NCBI GenBank assembly: GCA_001683735.1
Contig: LUGG01000003.1
Coordinates: 2,046,001 to 2,110,000, forward strand
DNA length: 64,000 bases
DNA from: Grifola frondosa
Taxonomy: Eukaryota > Basidiomycota > Agaricomycetes > Polyporales > Grifolaceae
Direction of reading: 5' to 3'
In this document: positions 1 to 12,315 of the stretch, one piece after another
How the letters are laid out: the number at the start of each line of letters is the position of its first letter
How positions within the stretch are numbered: position 1 is the first letter of the stretch
Notes under the pieces: generated by a model
The model's input: the letters and a program-made list of their open reading frames with translations, nothing else
Told to the model about the DNA's origin: nothing
The model's database searches: none
Made by a program: the position numbers and the translations under genes

Positions 1-2668
1 TGGGTTGTACTCGGACTCGGAATTTGGGCCATCCACGAAAACCAGTTGGCGCGCTCCGCTCACCGTCATGACTAACCCTCCATCAATAAGCTTATCCTTT
101 ATTTTCGCCAGCTAACTTCTCGCTCCCACCTCCTGTCTTCCTCCTTTCCATCTCACACACAGACTTCTTCTAGCTCTTCTCCGGACTCCTCCCTCGTTCC
201 ACTCGCTCCATTTGTTCCAGTTTCAGACACAAAATATTTCCAGAATTGTGCATCGGACGTCGACGATAGACCTCGGCCGACCACGCGAGACTTGCAGATC
301 TAGTCTTGGCAAAGTTTAAACCCCGCGGTTATCGCCGTAGATATACGTCACCGATCTCTTATTCGTTACCAATTTCCGAATATCGCACTTTGCCGACCTT
401 GCCGACTCATAATTATTGTTTTTTTTTCCATCTGATAATCGTACCTGACATTTTCTCGACGTCCCGCTGGTGTCTTTGTTTGCCTAACCCGACAGAAGTC
501 CGAGTATTCCGCACTCATTCCGCTGTGGTATATATGTTTCTGCTTTGCTGTTGAGATGCCGCCGCACAAAATCGACTTTCCGTGTCTCCATGACCTGACG
601 AGACTCCCCCAAATTGACCCCAGTTCGGTGCCAATCTACCACATGAACTCTTTTGCGCGTCTCTGATGTTCTTTCGGTGCGTTGGTGTCGCGGTTCTTAG
701 ACAGCTCTATTGTGGACAGGCCGCCTGGTGCTCTCTAACCAGGATTCTGCATCAACCGCTCCCACACGTTCTAGGCTCTCGACCCCTACATCAACTGCAT
801 TACTCTCGTCTGCCTAGGTCTTCGGCCGCGTATTCCAGCCCTACTACGTCTTGTTCTAGTAGCCCATCTATCATAGCTGGTCACCTCTGGTCGCCTATCC
901 AAAAGAAGAAAGCTTTCGCGAGAAAGCGAAGACACTAAGGCATGTCATGTGAACCTACACGCCATCTGCGCACGGCTGCATAGAGGGTCTAATACTGGTT
1001 CTAACCCTCATCACGGGCCTGCGCCTTCCCATCCGCTGTCGCGCACGATGCGATGCGGTGCTTGCGGCATCGGTGAGGCTGATTACGTGACAGCGATACG
1101 CTGATGGCTATGTAACGGCATGGCGGTCCGCACCCCAAATTCGGTAGATTAGCATTCACTCCGGGGACGCTTTCCTGGACAGAGGCTCCCGAAGTCATGA
1201 TACGGAGGTCTCGACATCGGTAAAAACGCACAGATGACCAACCGCGGCGGCGTCCGGCCGCCACTTGTCGCACTGTATTATGACATGCGATGAAGGTGAG
1301 TCATCTGGGGGTGCTCGCCATTTGTTCGTGCAAACGACGAGCGCGGCTTCGCGCTCAATTTGCGAACTTATCGGAACTTCGGAGTGAATTGGCGCCTCTT
1401 GTGTTCATTCCGAGATTCGCCTCCGCGCTGCGTACTGTGCATATGCACACATCATGGTCCGTTGAACTTTAATACACGCGCAGTGTACGTGCAATATATA
1501 TCCCATTGACATCGAAGACCTCGCGTTATCAGATATCAGGGATGTGATTGGGATTGGTAACAGAGTCCCGTTTGTCGATATGAGCTCCTGAAGTCGAGAA
1601 GGGTCGGACCCACTTATGAATACATTCGGCAAGATCATAATTGAGGATACACGCGGTTGTAAGCGGTCCGGGTTGATCCGTTCACTTAGGCACCTGTTGT
1701 ATTGTTAAAGTCCTTCCGGTCTCTCGGGGTTGCGGTGGGTGCAATGAAAAATGGAAGATCAGCATACCGCGAAACATCGCTAGTTGTGGGTACCTCACAT
1801 GAATTGCCATTCGGGTGGCAGTGAGTGCGGCTAGGAAAGACGCCCGCAGTACCCGAACTCCTCGCATGTGGTGGTATATACACATATCTTTTGCGCTGGT
1901 AACCCCCTTATATCGCCAATAAGTAGCCGAGGAGGAACGCGACGCGGGATCGATCATAAACGTTGATCGGGAAGTTGACGTCGTTGCTGTGCAGCGCAGG
2001 TTTAACAGTGGACGTGATTAGGGTTTCTATTACCAGGTAAATATTGAATCGAACGTTAGAGGAGGAGATGTTAATCTGAAGGCGTGAGGTCTATCCTTGA
2101 GTGGAAGATGTAGACTTCAAAGATGCCTTGAAACAAACCAGTGTCTAAACATGTCCAGATTTTGGCTCTGGCTGTAGTGTTATGTTCTGCATTATTAAAT
2201 ATCTTTCCAACGACTTAAATTACTAGCGGCATTGTGGCGTTTCGAAAGGGCTGCGCACAAAATATAGTTTCTTCTGGGCAGAACTTTGGTCGGAAGCGCA
2301 GCGCCAGACACTGAATTGGGGTTAGGGCGCACGTGATGGGCGCGCAGAATCACGTGCCAAGACGCGGCCCGATTGGCTGTCAAAGTTTGACACTGAACGC
2401 GTCTGATGGATAGCGTGTTACATAACTTGTGTTTAACTAGAGTTATCACCATTTGCACATACTCGTGATACCGAGGCTTACCGGAATTGACTGGTGACTC
2501 CACTGCGCGGCCAAAATCGATGTCGCCGTTCTCCCCAGTCCTCTCATAGCGGAACCGACGGGATACCCCATTGCCATCGTACGACGCATCAGTTTATCAC
2601 GAGTAGTGCCACTTTACCGCTGCTGCCGTCGCTTCAGGTCACCGCAGCTTGAACGCCCACCATCTACC
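1..2668. other. No recognisable gene
   Basis: I see no protein-coding segment I can recognise. The open frames are short, many lack an ATG, and neither strand shows a chain of exons joined by plausible introns. Pyrimidine-rich stretches near 110-240 look like promoter or 5' UTR sequence. Two inverted CACGTG boxes lie in the last 340 bases, upstream of the MFS gene. The rest may be intergenic sequence or decayed repeat. Confidence 0.5.
2330..2356. promoter_or_regulatory. Inverted pair of CACGTG E-boxes
   Basis: CACGTGA at 2330-2336 and TCACGTG at 2350-2356 form an inverted pair 20 bases apart, about 310-340 bases before the transporter start codon. CACGTG is the core bound by fungal bHLH factors of the Cbf1 and Pho4 type. 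The sites are seen in the sequence; their use is inferred. Confidence 0.35.
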
Positions 2669-5113
2669 ATGAAGACTCTGCGTGGAATTCGTCGGTTCGT
2701 GTGGGGAGATGTCCCCGAAACGAAGACAGAACGCAGGCTGCTGCTCAAAATCGACTGGTTTATCTTGTCGTATTGCTGTCTAATGGTGTGTTTGCTCGTC
2801 GCATCCTTGAGTTATCGGCTAACGGCGTGTGACAGTATTTCACGAATTGTGAGCGCGTTTGGTGCGGATGCGCTTGGTACACAGCTCTGAGTTTCGCGGA
2901 ACGATTTCGGTAGATCTTGATCGCAGCAATGTTTCCAATGCTTATGTCTCCGGCATGAAAGAAGAGCTCAACATGCACGGGAACCAATTCAATGTCCGCA
3001 GCATTTTTTTTGTTATCGTCGTGATCCGACGTTAATCTGATTTCGCTCATAGAAAATCAACACTATTTTCACATGCGGTTATATCGTTGGAATGATACCA
3101 AGCAAGTTTGCTGCTCGAGTTTCGATGAACATTTACTAACTTACCTTTGATGGGGTAGACAACTTAATGCTACAAATTGTGCCTCCACGGATATGGTTCC
3201 CTTCTATGCAAATAGTGTGGGGTGTCCTCACATTCTGGTAAGTCGCACCCACTCCGCCTGCCGACGCTTACTTACGCACCTTCTTTCGTACTCGCAGCTC
3301 GAGTGTAGTAAAGAACGTAGAGCAAGTACGTTTGCGCAGCGCGCAGCTTCACGCAGTTTTCTGACAGAATCGCCCCGCAGCTTTACGCCATCCGCTTTTT
3401 CCAAGGCATGGCGGAGTCATCGACATTTGTCGGCACGCATTATATTCTCGGCTCGTGGGTGTCAGCGTGAGGCAGCCCCGATTATCTCTGATTGCGTCCC
3501 TTCATATATCATAGGTGGTATAAGTCTGGCGAGCTGGGCAAGCGCTCGGGGATATTCACGTCCTCGGGCCTCATCGGAACATTGTAAGAGCACTTGACGT
3601 GCGCACTCGATTGCTTCTCAAATCTATCAAATGCCATGCACAGGTTCTCCGGTGTGCTGCAGGCTGCGGTTTACAAGTAGGTCGATCGCGCACAGTTCAT
3701 ATGGTCCCGCGTGCTGACGGATTCTCATCGCAGAAATCTGAACGGTGCATCCGGGCGCAGCGGATGGCGTTGGCTGTAAGCCGTTCACGAGTTTCACCTA
3801 CTGTGCATATGCTCATCTGCCACGGCATTGACAGATTCATCATCGACGGCGTGATCACCCTGCCCATCGCGCTATATGGTTTCCTGATGTTTCCGGACGT
3901 ACCGGCGACGACCAAGGCATTTTATCTCACGGAGGAGGTACGTTTCAGGCATCATTCGTCAGCGTACATAGCACAGTCACTGCGGTATATCCTGACATGT
4001 ATCCGGAGTGCCGCTGCACGAGCATCGCGCAGTCCAGATACTGATACATGGTAATTTCAGGAACGTCTTCTGTCCTCCGATAGACTTGAGTCCGACAAGG
4101 GCAAGGACACAAGCCACGGCAACCTTTCTTGGGACCTCGTGCGGAGGATCCTGGGCCGGTGGCGATGGTACGGATGCAGCCTCCTCGTACGTGCCTCCCA
4201 CGCACATTCCATCCTCTGCATATTGACCTTCACGGCAGTTCGCAGTTTCGGGGGAGACTGAAAGCTTCGGCTCGAACAACCTGATGGGCCAGTGGCTGAA
4301 GGCCATCGGCGGGTACACGGTGGAGCAAGTCGGTGCGTCTCTGCCTCGGCACACGGGTGCCCGTGACTAGCGCGCGCGGTGTTCTGACCGCGACGCTAGA
4401 CTACTACCCGTCTGGGATGACCGCCTTCGCGATCGTGTCCACCCTGGTCTGTGCGACCTGGACCGACGCGACGCGCTCGCGCGCGCGCTGGCCCGTCCTC
4501 GTGTACATGTCCATCGCGTGCATCGTCTCCAGCATATGCATCGTCATATGGAGCAGCCCTCTCGGCCTGAAGTTCTTCGCATACTGTGAGTACTCCCTGG
4601 TATGTGTTATAGAACCCTGTGATTGACTGGATGCGAACAGACCTTGCCGGCGCGAGCTACGCGGGGCAAGCCACGACCTTTGCGTAAGCAACGCCATTGC
4701 ATGTACTCGTTACTTGCTCTCTGACAAGATGCTTCTCACACAGGTGGGCGAACCAGATATGCGCAGACGACCACCGCGAGCGCGCAGTCGTCCTCGCCTC
4801 CATGAAGTACGTGCCCGCCCCACCCAACACACACCCCTCGCTGACCTCCATGTGCCTGCACAGCATGTGGAACAACGCGGTCAACGCCTGGTGGCCGCTT
4901 GTGTTCTACCCCGCCACAGACGCGCCCAAGTTCACCAAGGGCATGTGGGCCATGATCGGCACGTGCATCGCCACGCTCGCCGTGACCTGGCTCGTATGGT
5001 ATCTGGAGAGGCGAGAGAAGCGGGCAATATTGCATGCCATGGACAGGGAGGACGATGAGAAGAGCACAAAATCGCACGAGGCGGTGGCGAAACGGAGCGT
5101 AGAAAGTTTGTAA
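2669..5113 (+). CDS. MFS transporter, allantoate/pantothenate permease-like
   Basis: A multi-exon transporter of the anion:cation symporter branch of the major facilitator superfamily (Dal5, Fen2/Liz1 relatives), expected in the plasma membrane importing an organic acid or vitamin with protons. The N-terminus GDVPETKTERRLLLKIDWFI, then LDRSNVSNAYVSGMKEEL, GMAESSTFVGTHYILGSW, IIDGVITLPIALYGFLMFPD and the C-terminal FTKGMWAMIGTC helix are typical of the family. The first exon ends at YCCLM and is followed by a 13-nt microexon at 2836-2848 that restores the conserved YFTNYLDRSNV reading. About ten short introns follow. One junction, around 3105-3165 (IPS to NLMLQ), could not be resolved cleanly. 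Substrate cannot be told from sequence. Stop codon ends at 5113. Confidence 0.85.
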
Positions 5114-5582
5114 TGGGATAGAACGTAGAGGGTGCGGATTCGTGGCGTTCTTGCCATGCATATACTGTCAGATGTCTTGCTGTAGCTGTACATTCGAAAC
5201 TGCCCGTGTGTGATATAGACGAGTGGATTCCGAATTGACATTTTCATTAGTAAGGCAATGCAATAAAAACGCGCAGCAAGGGGAAATACTAGAGATACAT
5301 ATAGAAGTAACTGCAAATAATCATACTCTTCTGAGCGATCCCAAGACTTGTCTGAGCTTCTGAATGGCCGGCAAGTCAGAAAGAACAGCATAATGTAATG
5401 TGAGCGGGAACGAGAACGAGTCAGCATGGTGTATGCGTGAGCGAAAGCGGCGTACACGAGGAAATGGAACACTAAAATATGCCGAAGAGCTCGTGAGAAG
5501 CCTGTGAGGAGTCTTTGGCAACAATGCGACACATGTGAACAGGGTATACGTGGGGCACTTAAATTTTCCTTTCCGAGAGGGC
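5114..5582. other. Convergent 3' intergenic region
   Basis: Lies between the stop codons of two converging genes. I see only probable 3' U​TR sequence, including AATAAA-like stretches near 5260, and no coding signal. Confidence 0.5.
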
Positions 5583-7240
5583 CTACTCATTCCGCACCTG
5601 AGAGAAACATCTCCAGTCAGCACGCTGCATATCAGTATATCCATTAAGAGGATAACTCACCATAAACCGACGCATTGGCGCCTTCTCGTCTGTTACCGAG
5701 CCGCCGAATGCGTCAGGCAGAGGCAAGGAAACAGGCATCTGCGGAGCAAAAGGGTCCAGCTCATGGACATGCGACCTCGCACTCGTCCGCTTCGCCGCAC
5801 GCTCGGTAACAGGCGAGATAGGCTTTGTCAACGAGCGCCGCGCCGACCGGTCCCCGCTCGCAGGCGACGGGACGGGCTGTTCGATCGGATTCGCAGGGTT
5901 CACTCCGCTGGATGGTTTGAGCGGGCTATTTGACAGAGATATCGCCGAAAGAGGGCTCGGAGAACTGTACACAGGTCGATTTGGCACGATGATGTTCAAC
6001 TCCGGGTACGATGGTGGCTGCTTGCGGTGTGTGGAGCGGCGCCTCTGGAAAGGCTTTTCCGCTGCTGCGTCTGGCGGGACGGGCATCTCTATGCCGGCGT
6101 ATGCTTGATCGTAAGGATTTGGGATATAGCCGGCATACGCTAAAGCCTGGTCATTGTAGGGCTTAATAGGATTCTGTTGACTTTGTGCAGGGACGAAGAC
6201 AGGGAGGGTAGGGTAGCCAGATGTTTCATACATTTCACGACCCGGAGCAGGCCCATGTATCGCCGTACCAGTCCTGTTGCCGTGCGCACCGAATGGTCGT
6301 CCATGGCTACTCGATGACGCGCCCGTCCCGCCAGAAGTACTTCCAGTTCGAGATCCGTTCTCGGGATCCCCATGATGGGTTACCAACGCCTCCGTCGAAA
6401 AATCTAAGACCTCCTGGTCCAGAATCCTGTTCCTCCGCTTCCGCACGACCCAGGTGACAAAGAAGACGATAATAACAAGCCCCACAAGAGAGGCGCCGGT
6501 GATGACTCCAACCGAGAGTGCCTTATTCTGGAGAAAGGACTTGGGAGCGGAGTTCGACGCAAGCGTTGGGGATCCCGAGGCCGAAGTCGAAGTCGTGGTC
6601 TGAGACAACAAAGTTCCTGTGGATAAAGGCGAGGAATTTGAAGTCGCAGTGTCGTCTGTGGTGGCAGAAGTAGAAGTACTGGTACTTGTAGATGCTGAGT
6701 TCGAAGTCGTTGTTTCGGAAGTAGTTGAGCTTGAAGTCGCCGTTGTGGAAGCAGTTGAGCTCGAGGTACTCGAACTCGAACTTGAAGTACTTATTATTGA
6801 ATTCGTATTAGATAGGAGCATCACAGCAACGAAGTAAATGATCATAATGAACTTACCTCGACGATGATGTGGAACTCGAAGAGCTTTGTGCACTAGTGGA
6901 CGAAGATGAGACTATTGGACTCGTGAGGGTCATCGTGGGCTGATCGACGGCACATCGGTGACACGACCGGAGACAAGCGCTGGTAAGCGGACCAGCGATG
7001 CTTGCCAGAGGATCAGTTTGTGTCTTAGTATCATCGCCGCCCCTGTCGATACAATTTACGATCAAAATACGACGAGAATAGCCACTTTTTACACTTACAG
7101 GACGCCACTGATGACTGCGAAAGATAAAAAAGTAAGTCAGTCTGGACGATCCTTCTGCAAGAGCCGATGCACATACATCCACCAAGTAAGTCTCGTCTCT
7201 GAATATCTAAAGGTACATGTTGCATTCCGATGACGCTCAT
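5583..7240 (-). CDS. Ser/Thr-rich single-pass membrane protein
   Basis: Starting from ATG at 7240, a short N-terminus containing RRDLLGG and SGVLGGDD is assembled over small introns. It leads into a roughly 100-residue Ser/Thr tract, then one strong transmembrane segment (VGVITGASLVGLVIIVFFV) followed by a basic stop-transfer VVRKRRNR and a cytoplasmic tail of about 270 residues rich in Pro and Ser. This is the layout of fungal cell-wall sensor or mucin-like proteins (Mid2/WSC type), but no WSC cysteine domain is present. The Ser/Thr tract is split by an intron at 6858-6792 (GTAAGT..AAG); a last 60-nt intron leaves the ending RRFMVRNE. The first 60 residues are the least certain part. Function beyond a glycosylated surface protein is not assigned. 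Confidence 0.7.
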
Positions 7241-7939
7241 AACAGCGTTGGATTAGCAGAAAGATGAGATATGTAGTGAGCACAACGAAGAGAGCGAAGG
7301 AGCGTGGTGCTTGGGCAGCCTCGTTTTGAAGAGTTGCGCTTGGGTGGTCAACCAGCAACCACGGAAGGAGATTGGTCAAATATGCGAATCTGTGCCCGCA
7401 GTTGAGCACGGAGAAGTAGAAGGCGACAAAGCAGCAGACAGGTGGACAAAGGGAGGTGGGACAAAGACGCCTGATAAGTCCCATTCCAACGCCATTTCAC
7501 GAACTTTGAACCATGGAGCTGCCACGAGCAACAGTGGAGCATTTTCAACTATTGTCCCTTAGCCACTTGCAGTTCCCGCCATAGTCCTTCTTGTTGGCAT
7601 CGAAACCACCTTCCGCGCCTTCGCATCCTGGTTATATCGTTGTACGGCAAGCCAACAAAAACATTCAGACGCATAAAAACTTCTCTGAGAGCACCGCGTA
7701 GTCGTCTTCATCATGGATATGTAATGCAGTAAGAGTGCATGCAGCAGAGGTGCGTAAGCGACGCGACAATAAGCAACGTTGCCAACGACGCGACGACGCG
7801 CCCCTGGGTCACAATCACGTGGGTACATTGCGTTACATAAGCTACACACAGACAAACAACTCTGGAAAGCGATATCAAGAAAGAATAGCAGTAAACCCTT
7901 CATCACCATGCAAATTATATCTTTCAACAGCAACGGGTA
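7241..7939. other. Intergenic, tandem minus-strand genes
   Basis: Separates the start of the Ser/Thr-rich protein from the stop of the PKA regulatory subunit, both on the minus strand. It should hold the promoter of the former and the 3' UTR of the latter. Minus-strand frames at 7137-7560 contain hydrophobic stretches but do not join plausibly to either gene; I see nothing else. Confidence 0.4.
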
Positions 7940-9511
7940 TCAACGGGTCACTCGCGGACGTATTCCATAGCTCTGTCCAGCATTGCGCTCCATAATCTCT
8001 CGCAGAGGTCCAAGTAATCTAGTGAACGCCTCAGCGTCCAGCGCAGCGACCTTCAGTCTCGGCATCGACGGGTCTGTCCTGGCGATTGCGCTGACGGTGG
8101 CTGCACGCGGCTCCAATCGTAACAAAGAGAGTTCTGAACATAAATGAATTGTTGTCAACGAGCTTCGAAGTAGTTTTATAGATAGAAACATACCGCCAAA
8201 GTAGTTGCCTTTAGTCAAGTGCCCGACCTTGACTTCCTTTGTCTCCCCACTGTCCGTTCTTTGCCGCTTTGTTACTACAGCTTCACCCTCTTCAATAAAG
8301 AAGAACGTGTCCCCAGGTTCGCCCTGGGTCACGACGGCTTGACCATCCTGATATACTTTGCTCTGCAGCGCATCCGCGATTTTGCTCCGCTCCTCCTTGC
8401 CCAGCGAGGTGAGTATGGGCACTGACGCCAAAAATCGTTCATACATGTCACGTCTTTGGAATGCCGCTGTTAGAATGATGGTCCGGAATGTGACCCGGTG
8501 AAGGGCCCACAGCGTCGAAGGTTCGATCGCAACCACGGTTGCTGCACGAGGATGTCCGTACATCAACGCAAGCTCGCCAAATGAGCTTCCTTCCCCGCAT
8601 TCTGCCACCTTCTTTCCAAATTCTGGATGGTATCCTGGCTCGTCGAATCTCTCCGATGGCGATAGGGTCGAGCCTGGAGTGAACCACGAAGATGGGAGGG
8701 GTTGGGGACGAATATAGCAGTGTAATAGGCCTTCTTCAACGACGAAGAAATAATCCCCAACCGCTCCCTGGCGAATGACAACCTCGCCCGCCACAACCCT
8801 TCTCTCGTCCATCGCATTCAGTACATTCATTTCCTGCTCCTCGTCGAGGTCACGGAAGATGAAATTATTCGCGATGGAAGCGCGGATGCGCCGGAGTTGG
8901 TCCGCGGTCTTCGGAATGACCGGCGGGGGCTGCTCAGCTTGGCTGTCCACCGCAATCGACTCCGCACTTACAGAAGTGCGGCGAGCAAGGATACCTGCAG
9001 TGGGAGGGTGAAGGTAGTCGCCAGGACTCGGCGAAATAGAACCATTCGCGAAAGATGCAAATGGGTTGGGAGCACCGATAGGCGTTGACGGGGGAGGTTC
9101 ATCCCCATCCAGTCTGAAGGCCGGAGGGCTTACTGGAATAGCGTTTCTACCACCTTCGTTCTCGAGGAGGGCATTTCCAGGAACGTTAAGGGTGCCAAAT
9201 GGACTTGGGTTTGACATGGAGTTACGCAGGGAAGAGCGCTGCTTCTGAAAAGACTGTGTGAACGGCAACATGCTGGTAGGGCCCACGCCTCCGGCAGTGG
9301 GACTTAAGGGAGAATCGAGGTAATGGTCTGTGGGCAAGTTGGCAGCAAATGAGGGGCGGTGGGATAAGGCTTCACGGGTGCGATTTCGCTGTTCCTCGAG
9401 CCGCGTTTGGAACCAGTTAGCACAGTACTGGAGGGCGTCTCTGGGCTGCACACGCTGGACGTCGCGGGTGAGTTCTGCCACGAGAGAGTCGAAGGTGGAC
9501 ATGGCTGACAT
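7940..9511 (-). CDS. pkaR: cAMP-dependent protein kinase regulatory subunit
   Basis: Regulatory subunit that holds PKA catalytic subunits inactive until cAMP binds. The start is ATG at 9511, with an alternative in-frame ATG at 9502. Residues 1-45 form the RIIa dimerisation/docking region. A long low-complexity linker follows, then the inhibitor site RRTSV at residues 177-181, which is phosphorylatable. Two cyclic-nucleotide-binding domains follow, each with a phosphate-binding cassette: FGELALMYGHPRAATV and, after splicing, FGELSLLRLEPRAATV. One 60-nt intron (GTATGT..CAG, about 8135-8194) interrupts the second cassette; removing it gives a protein of about 503 residues, normal for basidiomycete BCY1 orthologues. 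It reads without frame breaks and is divergently arranged with the ubiquitin-like gene. Confidence 0.95.
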   Translation of the reverse strand: MSAMSTFDSLVAELTRDVQRVQPRDALQYCANWFQTRLEEQRNRTREALSHRPSFAANLPTDHYLDSPLSPTAGGVGPTSMLPFTQSFQKQRSSLRNSMSNPSPFGTLNVPGNALLENEGGRNAIPVSPPAFRLDGDEPPPSTPIGAPNPFASFANGSISPSPGDYLHPPTAGILARRTSVSAESIAVDSQAEQPPPVIPKTADQLRRIRASIANNFIFRDLDEEQEMNVLNAMDERRVVAGEVVIRQGAVGDYFFVVEEGLLHCYIRPQPLPSSWFTPGSTLSPSERFDEPGYHPEFGKKVAECGEGSSFGELALMYGHPRAATVVAIEPSTLWALHRVTFRTIILTAAFQRRDMYERFLASVPILTSLGKEERSKIADALQSKVYQDGQAVVTQGEPGDTFFFIEEGEAVVTKRQRTDSGETKEVKVGHLTKGNYFGGMFLSIKLLRSSLTTIHLCSELSLLRLEPRAATVSAIARTDPSMPRLKVAALDAEAFTRLLGPLREIMERNAGQSYGIRPRVTR

Positions 9512-9843
9512 GGTGCCTCGCTTTGGCCCCGAGGACAGCGAAGACCTTTTGAGTTGACGATAACGTGAAATCTTTGTACAACGCAGGCGTCAGTGGAACG
9601 AAATAGGATCAGATGGCGACGCTCCTCCAGCAATGCCTTCCCCACGTGGGCGTAACCGTCTCATAGTAGGAACTGGCAGCACGAACCCACTCACTATTTG
9701 CCTTCTTTTAGATGCACGAAATACAGAACGCTAGCGCAGGTTTCAAGAATACAATAGCTGGTTGAACAAGCAAACAAACCGCGCTCCCCGAATTTGTCTG
9801 GTTTAATGTGAGCGTGACGCATTGTCACCAACAATGTCGATCG

Positions 9844-9876
9844 TCACGTCAGTCACAATCTTGCGTCGCCACGTGA
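9844..9876. promoter_or_regulatory. CRE-like and CACGTGA motifs in a divergent promoter
   Basis: TCACGTCA at 9844-9851 resembles the CRE/ATF bZIP site (TGACGTCA type) and CACGTGA follows at 9870-9876. They lie in the 439-base region between the PKA regulatory subunit and the ubiquitin-like gene, so either gene could be controlled. The motifs are seen; binding is inferred. Confidence 0.3.
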
Positions 9877-9950
9877 CGCATTCCACGTATCGCAATTCGA
9901 GTGACGAGTCGCTTCACCTTTCCTTTGACTTGCTTCAGCAATACTGCTTG

Positions 9951-11700
9951 ATGTCTCTTGTTGCGATACGCGTTGAACTTCCAGCCTACTCTCATTCATT
10001 CACCGTACAAGTCCCATTATCAGCGACTGTCTGGGATGTAAAGCAAGAAGTCACTAAACTGTGCCCTGGTGCTCCTCGTGCGGAGGGCCAACGCCTCATT
10101 TGGAGAGGTCGCGCTTTGCAGGACATAGAGAAGATCGAAGACATTTGGAAGGTACGCGTCGAGCGTTCATGGAGTTTGCCGACAGTAACACTTATATCAT
10201 CGAAGTCTGACGAGACTCGATGTGTCCACCTTGCTGTTCATCCATCGGCTTGGGCTTCCTCGCCTCCTCATCCTCCCCCGGCGCTGCTCCAAAGGACACA
10301 TATAGAGTCTCAGCCTGCGCCCCGACAATATGTCAACCCTACCCAGATACCTCCGACATATGGCTTGCAACCTCATGGCATGCAGCCTCAAACATATGGC
10401 TCGCAACCTCAAACACATGGCTTTCAACCAGCTGCCCCTTCCATTTCGCCACTATACTATCTGATGCACAAGCACAACAGCGCTCTGAGTGTCCTCTTTT
10501 CTGGCAGATTATTCACTCCCCCTGCTAGCGCTCCTGATCCAGAGCTATGGCGGATTGTAGCTGTCAATATCTATAGGAACAAAGGTTGGGACTGGCCCAG
10601 TGTCTTTGACGAGGAGTATCCTCCCCTGGGAATCCTGGCGAAGGCATTAAATATGAGCAAGTGACTATTGAGTGAGTGTTCCCAATTATATGTCTTTGCA
10701 ATTGATTCCAATGTTTATTTCCAGCGGCTTTCCGTACCTGACGCTAGTGACACCGAACGCCACACCGACACCTATACAAGCCCATGCACTCAAAGTTCTA
10801 TCATACACCTTCCACATCCTCTCTCGTTCCTCTGATCCCTCGCTCTATCCACCGATGTCGTACATATCTTATTCTGTCGGCACTCCGTCGGATATCAATG
10901 AGCGTCTGCAACAACTCGGCCTCCCTCCGCTTCGCTACAATCAGATCCCTAATATTAACCCTAACGATCCGAACAATCGCAATCCAGTCGCTGGCGGCGC
11001 CGCTGTTGAGCTACGTGGGATCCCTATGCGCGCTCTCATGGTCCCCCTCATTATGCTCCTTTTCCGCACACTCCTTCTCATGTATTTCTTCTCCCCTTCG
11101 AAGCGTCCTCTCTTTGGCATCTTACTCTGCACATGGATTGTATATGAGGCATGGAATGCAATGCGAGCGGTGCTCGTTGATGGCAATGAAAGACAGGCTC
11201 AGGGCGCAGCACCTCGGATGGGGGCACCCGCTGCTGGTGGCCGAGTTCCGAATGCACCTGGACGGCCCGCACCGCGCCAAGGGCGTCCCGCGCCCGGTGC
11301 TCCTGGACTGGCCCCAGCGCAAAATGCCACCAGGAACCACGCAGACGCTGTGTTGGACAGGCTATCGACACTAAACCTCTCGGCAGAAGACGCGATCTTG
11401 GATTCGGATTCAAATGCGCATGCGCCGGGAGTCAGACACAGGGTGAAAACATTCCTGAGTTTATTCCTCATGACACTCTATCCCGCTTCATGGGACCGCC
11501 GACGCGCTACTCTGCGTCGTCGGGAGGGGCGGATACGCACGGAGGCAAACGCACGAGATATCCCACAGGCTGACGGCGAAGAGAGTGAGGCTCGTACAAT
11601 GGCAAGGGCGCAGCTTTTGGCTAGGCATGCACGCCGGCCCGCATGGGTGAGAGAATACCTTCAGAGAGTGCAGAATGCAGAATGGGTGGATGACGCATGA
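9951..11700 (+). CDS. Ubiquitin-like domain membrane protein
   Basis: The N-terminal ~80 residues, from MSLVAIRVELPAYSHSFTVQ to the conserved RLIWRGRAL, are a ubiquitin-like fold, as in HERP/DSC-type ER proteins. A 54-nt in-frame intron (10149-10202) follows. Then comes a Pro/Gln-rich linker, a conserved middle region (SGFPYLTLVTP, HALKVLSYTF) and two closely spaced hydrophobic segments around MRALMVPLIMLLFRTLLLMY and FGILLCTWIVYEAW. The C-terminus is basic. A role in ER-associated degradation is inferred from architecture. The frame before the second intron appears broken: a C-run at 10623-10626 seems one base short, because the next frame gives GIKYEQVTI leading into a GTGAGT donor. An alternative donor (GTGACT) keeps the frame with a different junction, so the break is likely but not proven. 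Confidence 0.7.
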
Positions 11701-12315
11701 TGTAGAGTGACTATTACCGTGATACCGGGATTGTTGTTTGAGGATGTATGATATGTTGTAGCTGATCTGGAAATTTGTATAGACCAAATTTACTCCTACT
11801 CGGCGTGCACCTGGGCTCTGTCAGTGATCTAGAAATGCTTGACAAGGACAATTGGCCGGTCCAGACAATTATATTGGCATGTGTCACTTTAACGTTAATC
11901 CTGTTAGCATAACTTAACTTCACACTACCACTTGAGTAGAAATAGCAGGGCACTGCAACACGGCTGGTATGAACAGCGAAACTTGATGCGGATTTCTGGC
12001 AAGGGCGATCTGAACACGGGCACCGTAGTCAGTCAAGTTGCTTTGTGGCCAAGGAGGGCCAAGGTCGTATGCACTCGGCCATCATTTCCGTCATTCTAGA
12101 CTAATTCATCATGTGCTCTCCAATGAGTTACTAGACACACAGCCATCCATGATTGTATCAACGCACGGGTCATGGTACCATGGTATGTCACCTAGGCTCA
12201 TCGGTATAAAAACACTGAACTTGTAGTCACTGTCCCTCCTCGTCGACGCTATTGTGTGTTCTATATAACTGCATGTCATGGATTTGAGCTAACGGACTTT
12301 GATATAGATCCTACA
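11701..12315. other. Intergenic with spherulin promoter
   Basis: Contains the 3' flank of the ubiquitin-like gene and the promoter of the next gene, with a good TATA box at 12205. No other coding signal is visible. Confidence 0.5.
12205..12212 (+). promoter_or_regulatory. TATA box (TATAAAAA)
   Basis: TATAAAAA lies 111 bases before the preferred ATG of the spherulin-4-like gene. The spacing suits a TATA box, and a strong TATA fits an inducible secreted protein. Confidence 0.5.

Noticed and set aside
306..2503. Several open frames of 60-100 codons near the left edge
   Set aside because: Many begin at non-ATG codons, overlap on both strands and lack recognisable motifs or splice structure.
6617..6800. 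Simple-sequence repeat of GAAGTA/GTACTT type
   Set aside because: It is the coding sequence of the Ser/Thr tract of the membrane protein, not an independent repeat element.
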